DNA from: Aquimarina megaterium XH134
GTDB taxonomy: Bacteria; Bacteroidota; Bacteroidia; Flavobacteriales; Flavobacteriaceae
Assembly: GCF_000520975.1 (NCBI RefSeq)
Contig: NZ_JACB01000016.1
Location: 98,879-162,878, forward strand
Length of the DNA: 64,000 nt
Direction: 5' to 3'
Program-made: the position numbers and the translations under genes
Shown here: piece after piece, positions 53,280-61,678 of the stretch
How the letters are laid out: every line of letters starts with the position of its first letter
Position numbering within the stretch: position 1 is the first letter of the stretch
The notes under the pieces: generated by a model
Seen by the model: only the letters and a program-made list of their open reading frames with translations
Told to the model about the DNA's origin: nothing
Database searches by the model: none

Positions 53280-54833
53280 CTATAAATCGAATTTGATTCC
53301 TTGTGCCAATGGCAATTCTGTAGTATAATTTATGGTATTGGTTTGACGTCGCATATAAACTTTCCATGCATCTGATCCCGATTCGCGACCACCACCTGTT
53401 TCTTTTTCTCCTCCAAAAGCGCCACCAATCTCGGCACCAGAAGTTCCTATATTTACATTAGCAATCCCGCAATCAGATCCTGCATGAGATAGAAAACGTT
53501 CTGCTTCACGTAAATTATTGGTCATAATTGCAGAGGATAATCCTTGCGCTACTCCGTTTTGAGTTTCGATAGCATTTTCTACATCACCACTATACTTTAA
53601 TAGATATAATACTGGTGCAAATGTTTCGTGCTGTACAATTTCAAACGAATTATCTGCTTCTGCAATAGCAGGTTTTACATAACATCCGCTTTCGTAACCT
53701 TCTCCAGAAAGCACAGCTCCGTCTACCACAATATTCCCTCCTTCTTCTACTACTTTTTGTAATGCATTTTGGTAACCTTTTACCGCATCTGTATCTATTA
53801 ATGGTCCCACATGGTTATTTTCATCCAGAGGATTACCAATTCTCAACTGTCCATATGCAGCTACTACTGCATTTTTTACTTTATCATAAATAGATTCATG
53901 TATAATTAATCGGCGTGTAGAAGTACAACGTTGACCTGCTGTTCCTACTGCACCAAACACGGCTCCAATCACTGTCATTTTGATATCTGCATCGGGCGTA
54001 ACAATAATTGCATTGTTTCCTCCTAGTTCTAAAAGTGATTTTCCTAAACGTTGTCCCACGGTTGCTCCTACAATTTTACCCATTCTAGTAGAACCTGTAG
54101 CAGAAATTAAAGGAATCCTTTTATCTGTTGTCATCATCTCTCCTACCTTATAATCTCCATTAATCAAGCAAGAAATTCCTTCTGGCAGGTTATTATCTTT
54201 TAAAACTTTGGCTATAATATTTTGACAAGCTATTCCGCAAAGTGGTGTTTTCTCACTAGGTTTCCACACACATACATCTCCACAAATCCATGCTAATGCA
54301 GTGTTCCAGGCCCATACTGCTACCGGAAAATTAAATGCAGAGATTATTCCCACAATCCCAAGTGGATGATACTGCTCATACATTCTATGACCAGGGCGCT
54401 CAGAATGCATTGTTAAACCATGCAATTGTCTGGATAATCCTACGGCAAAGTCACAGATATCGATCATCTCTTGTACTTCTCCTAAACCTTCTTGGTAAGA
54501 TTTTCCCATTTCATAAGAAACCAATTTCCCAAGAGGCTCTTTTAATTCTCGTAATGCTTCTCCAAACTGTCTTACGATTTCTCCACGTTGTGGAGCCGGC
54601 ATTATTTTCCAGGTTTTAAATGCTTCGGTTGCAGTTTGTATTACTTTTTCATAATCTTCTGCTGTTGTGACTTCTACTTTACCTATTAATTCTCCATCTA
54701 CAGGTGAATATGATGAAATCATTTCTTTTGAAGAAAGCCAGTTTGAGCCTGTCGAAGTGCCTTTATTGTCCTCAGAAACGCTCAATTGCTGTAGCGCTTC
54801 CTGAATTCCGAAATCTAATATTGCTGTTGCCAT
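53280..54833 (-). CDS. ALDH7-family aldehyde dehydrogenase
   Basis: A 517-aa cytoplasmic NAD(P)-dependent dehydrogenase from MATAILDFGIQEAL. The family landmarks are all present: GIISAFNFPVAVWAWNTALA, VWKPSEKTPLC, catalytic Glu in LLELGGNNAII and nucleophile Cys in GTAGQRCTSTRRL. The closest group is ALDH7A1/antiquitin (AmaB, piperideine-6-carboxylate / alpha-aminoadipic semialdehyde dehydrogenase of lysine degradation), inferred from overall pattern. ATG 54833 was chosen since the upstream 21 codons are not family-like. A stretch near the N-terminus (54741-54760) is identical to a REP-like word. Confidence 0.9.
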   Translation of the reverse strand: MATAILDFGIQEALQQLSVSEDNKGTSTGSNWLSSKEMISSYSPVDGELIGKVEVTTAEDYEKVIQTATEAFKTWKIMPAPQRGEIVRQFGEALRELKEPLGKLVSYEMGKSYQEGLGEVQEMIDICDFAVGLSRQLHGLTMHSERPGHRMYEQYHPLGIVGIISAFNFPVAVWAWNTALAWICGDVCVWKPSEKTPLCGIACQNIIAKVLKDNNLPEGISCLINGDYKVGEMMTTDKRIPLISATGSTRMGKIVGATVGQRLGKSLLELGGNNAIIVTPDADIKMTVIGAVFGAVGTAGQRCTSTRRLIIHESIYDKVKNAVVAAYGQLRIGNPLDENNHVGPLIDTDAVKGYQNALQKVVEEGGNIVVDGAVLSGEGYESGCYVKPAIAEADNSFEIVQHETFAPVLYLLKYSGDVENAIETQNGVAQGLSSAIMTNNLREAERFLSHAGSDCGIANVNIGTSGAEIGGAFGGEKETGGGRESGSDAWKVYMRRQTNTINYTTELPLAQGIKFDL

Positions 54834-55160
54834 GTATAAGTTACTTTTTGAAAAGGTAAAGATACTGTGTTTTGGAGATAAATTAAATTTTGGCACAATC
54901 TAACGTTAATTTTGAATGATTTTTCTAAAAATCAATTTCAAAAAAATCAATTTTACCATAAACGGAAGTTTAACAAACTAAATTGACTCACTCCTTTCAG
55001 TATACAAAACGTTTTTCTGTTATATTTTAAGAGTTATAAAAGTACAGAAATCTTTAAATAAATTAAAAGATTTCTTCGTTCAAAAAGATGGATTTAAATA
55101 CTGTTATGTTTAATTTTATAACCCCTTTTCTTATTCAGAAATTTTTATACTAAAAAAAGA
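54834..55160. other. Intergenic region, no gene seen
   Basis: About 330 bp, very AT-rich, between the ALDH start and the terminator of the next minus-strand gene. It should contain the ALDH promoter. I see no ORF, repeat or tRNA here. Confidence 0.5.
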
Positions 55161-55195
55161 AATCGCTCAAACAAGATTTCTCTTGTAGAGCGATT
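55161..55195 (-). terminator. Terminator of the 307-aa lipoprotein gene
   Basis: AATCGCTC-aa-ACAAGA-tttc-TCTTGT-a-GAGCGATT; a two-part stem with an A-rich flank on the plus strand that gives a U tract on the minus transcript. Confidence 0.8.
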
Positions 55196-55248
55196 CCCAA
55201 CTAAATAACCAACCAAAAAGTTAATATTGTTTAAGTGCTACCTTACTT

Positions 55249-56172
55249 TTATTTTGAAAGCTTCATAAAATCAGCTTTTTTTATTCTTTTCTTTTCATTC
55301 TGAGTCGGTTTTCCTTTCTCAGAACTCTTAAATTGTATATGTCCTCTACCTACAAACTGGTACACTGTTTCTGAGCTTGGATGAAACAATTCTATTTTAC
55401 TATCATTTATAACGGACAACTCGAAGAATTCATTGCCCAGATAATCGTAATCAAGTGTTAAAGTTTTCCTATCAAAAATGTTAACGATATCATTAACCTC
55501 ATAATGCCCGGTATAATCATAAAAGATATCATTAATATGAATTCCGTTTTCATCTCGAGAGCTTTTAAAATTTTCTCCGGATCCAAAATATGAGAATTTC
55601 AAATAGTTTTCGTTATCAAACTCATTCAGTACCCCAAACTCACTGGTAAAGACTTTTTCCCAGGTTTCATACTCCTGCAGGAAATAATGAATATTATCAT
55701 AAAATACCTGATCGTAATCAAAATTACTACGTTGGTACCCAACTAAGAAGTAGCTGGTATTCGTTACCCTATCATATACTTCTATCTGATTATCTGATAA
55801 TTGAGTAATTACTAATTTATATGTACCATCGATATCATGACTAATATCCAGATCCATTCTAAAAGTATCATAGAAACCAACATCTAATCCATAACCGTTT
55901 CCATTACTTCCCATACCAACCAGATTATTATTGGCATAAAATGTTCCGTTTCGGAAAGAAACTGTAAACGCTTTTTGTAAAAACGGAATCTCACCATTAC
56001 CTTTTGTGCGTTCGATATCTACATACCAGATCTCATAGGTATTCAATAATTCATTTAAAGTAATTGTTGGTTCCTCTATATAAACATCTTCTTCGATAAC
56101 AACCTCTGCTACACAAGAAGTTAATAGTATTGAACCTAAAAAAATAACCGAAAGTAATTTTAGCGTTTTCAT
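55249..56172 (-). CDS. Lipoprotein of unknown function (307 aa)
   Basis: MKTLKLLSVIFLGSILLTSC is a clear lipoprotein signal. The mature protein is acidic and aromatic (many Tyr, Phe, Asp, Asn) and looks like two repeats of a lipocalin-like beta unit: NELLNTYEIWYVDIERTKGN ... IEVYDRVTNTSYFLVGYQ, then HYFLQEYETWEKVFTSEFGV ... IELFHPSSETVYQFVGRG. The C-terminus is Lys-rich. The internal duplication is my reading; the family is unrecognised, though similar proteins occur near gpsA in related bacteria as far as I recall. It is divergent from gpsA. Confidence 0.72.
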   Translation of the reverse strand: MKTLKLLSVIFLGSILLTSCVAEVVIEEDVYIEEPTITLNELLNTYEIWYVDIERTKGNGEIPFLQKAFTVSFRNGTFYANNNLVGMGSNGNGYGLDVGFYDTFRMDLDISHDIDGTYKLVITQLSDNQIEVYDRVTNTSYFLVGYQRSNFDYDQVFYDNIHYFLQEYETWEKVFTSEFGVLNEFDNENYLKFSYFGSGENFKSSRDENGIHINDIFYDYTGHYEVNDIVNIFDRKTLTLDYDYLGNEFFELSVINDSKIELFHPSSETVYQFVGRGHIQFKSSEKGKPTQNEKKRIKKADFMKLSK

Positions 56173-56295
56173 ATGCTGTGTGTTTTCAATTTCATTAATT
56201 GAGAACCAAAACGCGTGCCAAAATTATAATAAACTGATTATCAGATCTTTATTTTGAATTGTATTTTTCCTATTTTTGAACCCACAATATTTTTT

Positions 56296-57291
56296 ATGGA
56301 AAAAAATCCAAAATTTGCAGTACTGGGAGGTGGTAGTTGGGCAACTGCCATTGTAAAAATGCTTACCGAAAACCTAAATGAAGTTGGATGGTATATGCGA
56401 AGTACTTATGCTTTAGAGCATCTTAAAAGACAACAACACAATCCTAATTATTTAAGTTCTGTCGAATTTAAAGTTGAACAACTTAAACTCACTAATGATA
56501 TAAACGAAGCTGTTGCCTATGCAGATTACCTGATTTTTGCTATTCCATCTGCTTTTCTACATAGTGAACTCAAAAAATTAACAATATCTTTAAAAGACAA
56601 GATTATTTTTTCGGCCATAAAAGGTATTGTTCCAGAGACAGGTCTTATTGTAGGAGAGCATTTTCATGACGAGTATAACATTCCTTTTAATAATATTGGG
56701 GTAATTACCGGGCCATGTCATGCAGAAGAGGTTGCGCTAGAACGATTATCATATCTTACTATTGCTTCTAATGATGAAGAAAAAGCCAAAATAATGGCGA
56801 ATCATTTAAGTAGTGATTATATTAAATGTAAAACAAGCGATGACATTATCGGTACCGAATATGCTGCAGTACTCAAGAACATCTATTCTGTAGCGGCAGG
56901 GATTGCGCATGGTCTAGGGTATGGTGATAATTTTCAGAGTGTTCTTATGAGTAATGCTATTCGTGAAATGAAACGTTTTATTAAAAAAGTACATAAAATG
57001 AAACGTAACATTAACGATTCTGCCTATTTGGGGGATTTATTGGTTACCGGGTATTCTATTTTTTCTCGTAATCGAATGTTTGGTAATATGATCGGTAAAG
57101 GGTACACGGTAAAAAGCGCCCAGATGGAAATGAGTATGATTGCCGAAGGATATTATGCCGCAAAGACCGCATATGAACTCGATGCCACCAAAGCTGCTCG
57201 AACTCCTATTATTGACGCAGTACACGCTGTGTTATATGAAAATAAAAATCCGAAAAAAGTATTTAAGAAACTAACTGATAAGCTAGACTAA
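56296..57291 (+). CDS. gpsA: NAD(P)H-dependent glycerol-3-phosphate dehydrogenase
   Basis: A 331-aa cytoplasmic enzyme that reduces dihydroxyacetone phosphate to sn-glycerol-3-phosphate for phospholipid synthesis. The Rossmann motif is VLGGGSWATA near the N-terminus (GAGSWGTA in most relatives), with FAIPSAFL, then the catalytic-domain text AVLKNIYSVAAGIAHGLGYG and GDLLVTGYSIFSRNRMFG. I start at ATG 56296, as the 14 residues before it are not conserved-looking. An NTF2-like gene follows after 39 bp. Confidence 0.93.
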   Translation: MEKNPKFAVLGGGSWATAIVKMLTENLNEVGWYMRSTYALEHLKRQQHNPNYLSSVEFKVEQLKLTNDINEAVAYADYLIFAIPSAFLHSELKKLTISLKDKIIFSAIKGIVPETGLIVGEHFHDEYNIPFNNIGVITGPCHAEEVALERLSYLTIASNDEEKAKIMANHLSSDYIKCKTSDDIIGTEYAAVLKNIYSVAAGIAHGLGYGDNFQSVLMSNAIREMKRFIKKVHKMKRNINDSAYLGDLLVTGYSIFSRNRMFGNMIGKGYTVKSAQMEMSMIAEGYYAAKTAYELDATKAARTPIIDAVHAVLYENKNPKKVFKKLTDKLD

Positions 57292-57330
57292 TTATTCTTA
57301 TCTTCATGCCTCTGATTATTTATACATCTT

Positions 57331-57786
57331 ATGAAGAAGCTTATCGAAACATTTTATACCGGATTAAGCAATCTCGATGCCGAAACTATGATATCATGTT
57401 ATCATGATGATGTGGTATTTGAAGATCCTGGTTTTGGAAAACTAAAAGGTAATCGTGCAAAAGGTATGTGGCGTATGCTATGTAAAAATGCAAGAAATTT
57501 TAGAGTAGAATTTTCACAAGTTGAAGCTAATGATCAAAATGGATCAGCGCATTGGGAGGCCTGGTACTCTTTCAGTAAAACAGGCAGATCGGTTCATAAT
57601 AAGATCGATGCTCAATTCGAATTTAAAGATGGCAAAATCATAAAACACACAGATGATTTTAACCTACACCGTTGGGCTTCTCAGGCTATCGGATGGAAAG
57701 GTGCTTTGCTTGGTGGGACTAGTTTTTTTAAGAAAAAACTAATTCGGCAAACCAATAAAATGCTCGATAAATTTATGGCGTCCTGA
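57331..57786 (+). CDS. SnoaL/NTF2-like protein
   Basis: A 151-aa cytoplasmic protein of the SnoaL-like/NTF2 fold: FYTGLSNLDAETMISCYHDD, VVFEDPGFGKLKGNRAKGMW, and HWEAWYSFSKTGRSVHNKID with FEFKDGKIIKHTDDFN. These cone-shaped domains bind small hydrophobic ligands or act as isomerases. No specific reaction can be named. It lies between gpsA and a sulfurtransferase, 17 bp before the latter, probably within one operon. Confidence 0.88.
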   Translation: MKKLIETFYTGLSNLDAETMISCYHDDVVFEDPGFGKLKGNRAKGMWRMLCKNARNFRVEFSQVEANDQNGSAHWEAWYSFSKTGRSVHNKIDAQFEFKDGKIIKHTDDFNLHRWASQAIGWKGALLGGTSFFKKKLIRQTNKMLDKFMAS

Positions 57787-57803
57787 TTTTGATACCCTAA
57801 CCT

Positions 57804-58655
57804 ATGAATACACTACAAATCACACAACCCATTGTATCGGTAAACTGGCTTTCTAAGCATTTAGATCATCCTGATTTGGTCATTCTGGATGCTACAATCA
57901 AAAAAGTAACCGCACCAAATGAGTCAACAAATTCGAACCTAAAGATCAAAGGAGCTCGGTTTTTTGATATCAAAAATGTTTTTTCTGATACAACTACCGA
58001 TATTCCTAATATGCTTCCTTCTGCAGAAGCTTTTTCAGAAGCTTGTAAAATATTAGGTATTAGTTCTCATCATACCATAGTGATCTATGACACCTTAGGA
58101 ATCTACTCTAGTCCAAGAGTACGATGGATGTTTATTGCTATGGGGCATCAAAACGTTGCTGTATTAGATGGTGGCCTCCCCGCTTGGCAAAAAGCAGAAC
58201 AACCTTGTGAAACTGAAGATACCATACCACAAAAATACAACCGTGGAAATTTTGAAGCCAATTACATCTCTAAGTTGGTTACCAATGCTAAAACGGTACT
58301 TACAGAAATGAATTCTGAAAGCACTCTAATACTAGATGCACGTTCACCAGGTAGATTTACTGCATCAGAACCCGAGCCCAGAGAAAGTCTTAAAGGAGGG
58401 CATATTCCAAATTCAATGAATCTGCATTATACAAAAGTACTTGATGATGGTAAAATGAGATCTACTGCCGAATTACAAGAAATTCTACAACATTTTAACA
58501 TTGAAGACAAAAAACTGATCTTTACATGTGGATCAGGCATTACCGCGTGTATTATTATGCTTGCTGCAGAGTTGGCGGGATATCATGATGTATCTGTATA
58601 TGATGGATCATGGAGCGAATGGGGACAATTAGATGAAGTTCCTATTCAGTGTTAA
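57804..58655 (+). CDS. Sulfurtransferase (two rhodanese domains)
   Basis: A 283-aa protein with two rhodanese domains. The first (about 1-130) is non-catalytic, and the second carries the active Cys in FTCGSGITACI, the CGSG[VIT]TA motif of thiosulfate/3-mercaptopyruvate sulfurtransferases. Substrate motifs such as LDARSPGRF and YDGSWSEWG are in place. The CGSG loop favours 3-mercaptopyruvate over thiosulfate (family knowledge). Likely co-transcribed with the NTF2-like gene and the NagZ-like gene downstream (33-bp gap). Confidence 0.92.
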   Translation: MNTLQITQPIVSVNWLSKHLDHPDLVILDATIKKVTAPNESTNSNLKIKGARFFDIKNVFSDTTTDIPNMLPSAEAFSEACKILGISSHHTIVIYDTLGIYSSPRVRWMFIAMGHQNVAVLDGGLPAWQKAEQPCETEDTIPQKYNRGNFEANYISKLVTNAKTVLTEMNSESTLILDARSPGRFTASEPEPRESLKGGHIPNSMNLHYTKVLDDGKMRSTAELQEILQHFNIEDKKLIFTCGSGITACIIMLAAELAGYHDVSVYDGSWSEWGQLDEVPIQC

Positions 58656-58688
58656 ACACAAATCAAAATATCTACTTAATTATATTAT

Positions 58689-59795
58689 ATGAACTGTTTT
58701 TTTCGATTGATTTTTTGCATTGTCTTAGTATCGACCACCAGCTATGCACAAAAAGCACCAAAATTTAGCTTACAAGATTTTTATACCTATACTTCTGAAT
58801 TAGAATATACTGTAGATTCTATTTTTAACACATTAAGCGACCGACAAAAGGTAGCCCAAATGATCATCACTTCTGGCGGAGAAATAGGTAAGCCAGCAGC
58901 TACCGTTCGTAAATTAGCCATGCAAAATGCAATTGGAGGTGTAGTCTATCTAAAAGGGCATAAACAAAAACATACCGAAGATATTAACGCAATTAATGCT
59001 ATTACTACAAAAAATAAGACTGTTCCGCTTTTGTTTAGTATGGATGCCGAGCCTAGTTTATTCTCTAGTAGAATTAAAGGAGCCCGTAAAGTAGGTAAAA
59101 CCATTGATATCAAAACCGAAGCACAATCCGATTCTGTAGTTAATATCATCAACCAGGAACTTAGAGATATTGGTGTGCATCATAACTATGCCCCTGTACT
59201 GGATATCAGCCCTAATAATGAGGCTATAAAATCCAGAAGTTACGGAGATAATAAAGAAGATGTTGTTCGTCTTGCCAATCAATTTATAAAATGTTCTCAG
59301 GAAAGTGGGATCATAGCCACCGCAAAACATTTTCCCGGTCATGGTCTTGTAAAAGGAGATACCCACAAGCAAAGTGTATACATAGATGGCCCTTTGCAAG
59401 AGGTAGATAACTATACAAAAATTATCGAAGATGGTGTACTCTCTATTATGGTTGCCCACATCACTATCAAAAATAATGAGGAGTATGATACCGATGGATT
59501 ACCATCTAGCTGTTCTAAAAAAATTGTTACTGGCTTATTAAAAGAGAAAATGGATTTTAGAGGTATTATTATATCTGATGCACTTAATATTATGAAAGCT
59601 GTTACTATATTAGACAACGCCCCCCTACTTGCTTCTAAAGCAGGTTGTGATTTAATTCTGATGCCACAAAACGAAATAAAAACGATAAATGCTATCCTTG
59701 CCGAAATGAAAACTGATGCAGCCTATAAAAAACAGGTAATGCAATCGGTAAAGAAAATTTTACGATTAAAAGTATGTGCCGGGGTCATTAGATAG
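58689..59795 (+). CDS. NagZ-like GH3 beta-N-acetylhexosaminidase
   Basis: A 368-aa exported protein with a signal peptide (FCIVLVSTTSYAQ). The GH3 N-terminal barrel shows KHFPGHGLVKGDTH, the NagZ catalytic His-Asp loop motif, and IIISDALNIMKAV, where the Asp is the nucleophile. Single-domain length fits NagZ, but export suggests a periplasmic or surface role in cell-wall or chitin-derived sugar turnover instead of cytoplasmic recycling. The enzyme specificity is inferred from the motif. It is last in the gpsA-to-59795 run. Confidence 0.9.
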   Translation: MNCFFRLIFCIVLVSTTSYAQKAPKFSLQDFYTYTSELEYTVDSIFNTLSDRQKVAQMIITSGGEIGKPAATVRKLAMQNAIGGVVYLKGHKQKHTEDINAINAITTKNKTVPLLFSMDAEPSLFSSRIKGARKVGKTIDIKTEAQSDSVVNIINQELRDIGVHHNYAPVLDISPNNEAIKSRSYGDNKEDVVRLANQFIKCSQESGIIATAKHFPGHGLVKGDTHKQSVYIDGPLQEVDNYTKIIEDGVLSIMVAHITIKNNEEYDTDGLPSSCSKKIVTGLLKEKMDFRGIIISDALNIMKAVTILDNAPLLASKAGCDLILMPQNEIKTINAILAEMKTDAAYKKQVMQSVKKILRLKVCAGVIR

Positions 59796-59912
59796 TTGAT
59801 AGAAATACTCTCCATCATATATCCTAATGGGATCTGGAAAAGCAAAAATTCTCAATTCTAATTAAAATTGTAGTAAACAAATTATACAAATAAACATCTT
59901 GTTTTATTAACT

Positions 59913-60647
59913 GTGTCAATCAAGGAACTATTAAATACGACCGAACACCGACCCTGGAAAATCCCTGATAAAAACTGGAAATTCTACCAGGAATGGAACA
60001 ATGCAATATTTCTTCATTGGGAGGTCGAAGTATCAGAATTACAAAAATTTGTTCCTAAAGAGCTAGAAATTGATCTTTTTGAAGGTAAACCCTGGGTTTC
60101 TTTGGTAGCTTTTACTATGGAAAAAATTCGACCTAAAAACCTACCACCATTTCCTCCGATCTCTAATTTTGATGAAATTAATATTAGAACGTATGTTAAG
60201 TCTAATACAAAAACGGGAGTCTATTTTCTAAGCATAGAAGGAGGAACAAGCTTATCCTGTAAAATAGCTAAGGCAATTTCTCAATTGCCATATCGGTATT
60301 CAAAAATAAAACGAAGTAAACACCAATATCAGTCAACAAATCCAGAGTTTAAAGACGAACTAGACATACAATTTTCTATTGGAGAAAAAATTACGGATAA
60401 AGGTGCTCTCGACACATGGCTTACAGAAAGATATGCTTTGTTTCAAGATACAGAGAAGTCAATTAATGAGTTTGAGATTCATCATATCGAATGGCCAATA
60501 CAAAAAATCGAGCTTACTAAGCTAAAGGTAAACTACACAAGATTTGATAAACTAATCCAGGGTAAGCCAGATAAAATTCAATATTCAAAAGGGGTAAACG
60601 TAATTGCCTGGGGGAAGAACAAAAAAGAAAGAATCTTACCATTATGA
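59913..60647 (+). CDS. DUF2071 (YqjF-family) protein
   Basis: A 244-aa cytoplasmic protein with the YqjF/DUF2071 pattern: NNAIFLHWEVEVSELQKFVP, KPWVSLVAFTMEKIRP, RTYVKSNTKTGVYFLSIEGG. Function of the family is unknown. The frame opens with GTG 59913; no ATG lies upstream in frame near the first conserved block, so GTG is probably the start. It is preceded by about 117 bp with no clear promoter. Confidence 0.85.
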   Translation: MSIKELLNTTEHRPWKIPDKNWKFYQEWNNAIFLHWEVEVSELQKFVPKELEIDLFEGKPWVSLVAFTMEKIRPKNLPPFPPISNFDEINIRTYVKSNTKTGVYFLSIEGGTSLSCKIAKAISQLPYRYSKIKRSKHQYQSTNPEFKDELDIQFSIGEKITDKGALDTWLTERYALFQDTEKSINEFEIHHIEWPIQKIELTKLKVNYTRFDKLIQGKPDKIQYSKGVNVIAWGKNKKERILPL

Positions 60648-60861
60648 ATATTAGTTTTTGCGCACCATTATTACGAGTAATGCACTAGAAAAAATAGACG
60701 AAAACATAGTATGCTATTACAATAGAAAACAACATAATTTGTCCTAGATATATTTCAACAAAAAACAAGAAACAGATGGTATATTATTAGTAATCAAGTT
60801 TTTTTAATAAAAAAGATCAAACAAAAAGCTACCGAAACAAAATAAATAACACTACAAAAAC

Positions 60862-60895
60862 CAGATTGTTTTCCTCAATTATATAGTTTTCTAAA
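60862..60895. repeat. 34-nt element, copy 1
   Basis: CAGATTGTTTTCCTCAATT then A-TATAGTTTT-C-TAAAT. It matches 63146-63179 with two mismatches. The two copies flank the M57 metallopeptidase gene in the same orientation. Confidence 0.7.
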
Positions 60896-60943
60896 TAGCA
60901 TCTTTATATGCATTATGTATACCATTTCTTATATAAAATTATT

Positions 60944-61003
60944 TGATGGCGAGGATTTTCAATCCGTGCATAAAAATCTGATGACGCGGATTTGTAATCC
61001 GTG
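60944..61003 (+). repeat. REP-like palindromes, two tandem 35-nt units
   Basis: TGATGGCGAGGATTTTCAAT and TGATGACGCGGATTTGTAAT, each continuing CCGTG, 35 bp apart. Each centres on a GGATT-NNN-AATCC palindrome (60953-60965, 60988-61000). They look like REP elements of the RAYT-associated kind. Confidence 0.6.
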
Positions 61004-61146
61004 TTTTTAAAACTTCAGAATACATGTAAAGAAACAACTTCTAATTCGTGACTAAACCTGCATGATTTATTGTAGAATCAAAAACATAATTCTCTGGGTT
61101 TAAAACGATCTTATTTACAGCTAACTTATTAATATTTTGGTTGTTT

Positions 61147-61165
61147 CACAGATTACAAATCTGTG
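61147..61165 (-). repeat. REP-like palindrome, inverted third copy
   Basis: CACAGATT-ACA-AATCTGTG, 8-bp arms. Read on the minus strand it shares GATTTGTAATC and TGTG with the units at 60944-61003. Confidence 0.55.
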
Positions 61166-61678
61166 CTATCGAATTTGCGCCTTAAATCAACACTATCGGG
61201 TTTTACACAAAAAAATTCCTAAATTTAGAGTATCTAAAGTAAGCAAGGTAAAAAGAAACAACCTTGTAAAGCTTAGCAATGATTAATATTAACCAACGGA
61301 AAGATTATGAAAACACTCACACAAAAAACCTTATGGTTACTCACACCGTAAGTATACAACTCTCAATTTCGCGATAACGAATTCTAATAGGTATCAAAGC
61401 TGTTTTATGATTCTTAAGTCTCATTGGCTGTGTAATCCAAAACCTCAGCCCCTTTATTAAAAACAAGAGGAAAAAGATAATGATGCCATTATAAGTAATA
61501 GCACACGGTGCATATTACAAAAGAGAAATTCAATTTCTTTAAGCTAATCTTAAGAAACAAAATAGGCTTCGCAATAACAAAAAATACTTCACTACCGCCA
61601 GGAGCTATTAATCACAAGGAGAAAAATGTGACCCGAACACTCCATAACAAAGTAGGGCAAAAATTAAAACTCAATAAT

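Larger units (their letters stand above)
60648..61678. other. Long intergenic region with repeats and a gene-start remnant
   Basis: About 1 kb without a full gene. It holds a 34-nt element shared with 63146-63179, three REP-like palindromes (60944-61003 and 61147-61165), and at 61307-61351 a 14-codon frame MKTLTQKTLWLLTP with an AGGA-like upstream context that stops at once, as if the start of a decayed signal-peptide gene. Upstream frames of the M57 gene from 61508 look non-coding. Confidence 0.5.

Noticed and set aside
60944..61003. Possible CRISPR array from 35-nt direct repeats
   Set aside because: Only two units, adjacent without unique spacers, each a palindrome; no cas genes in the window.
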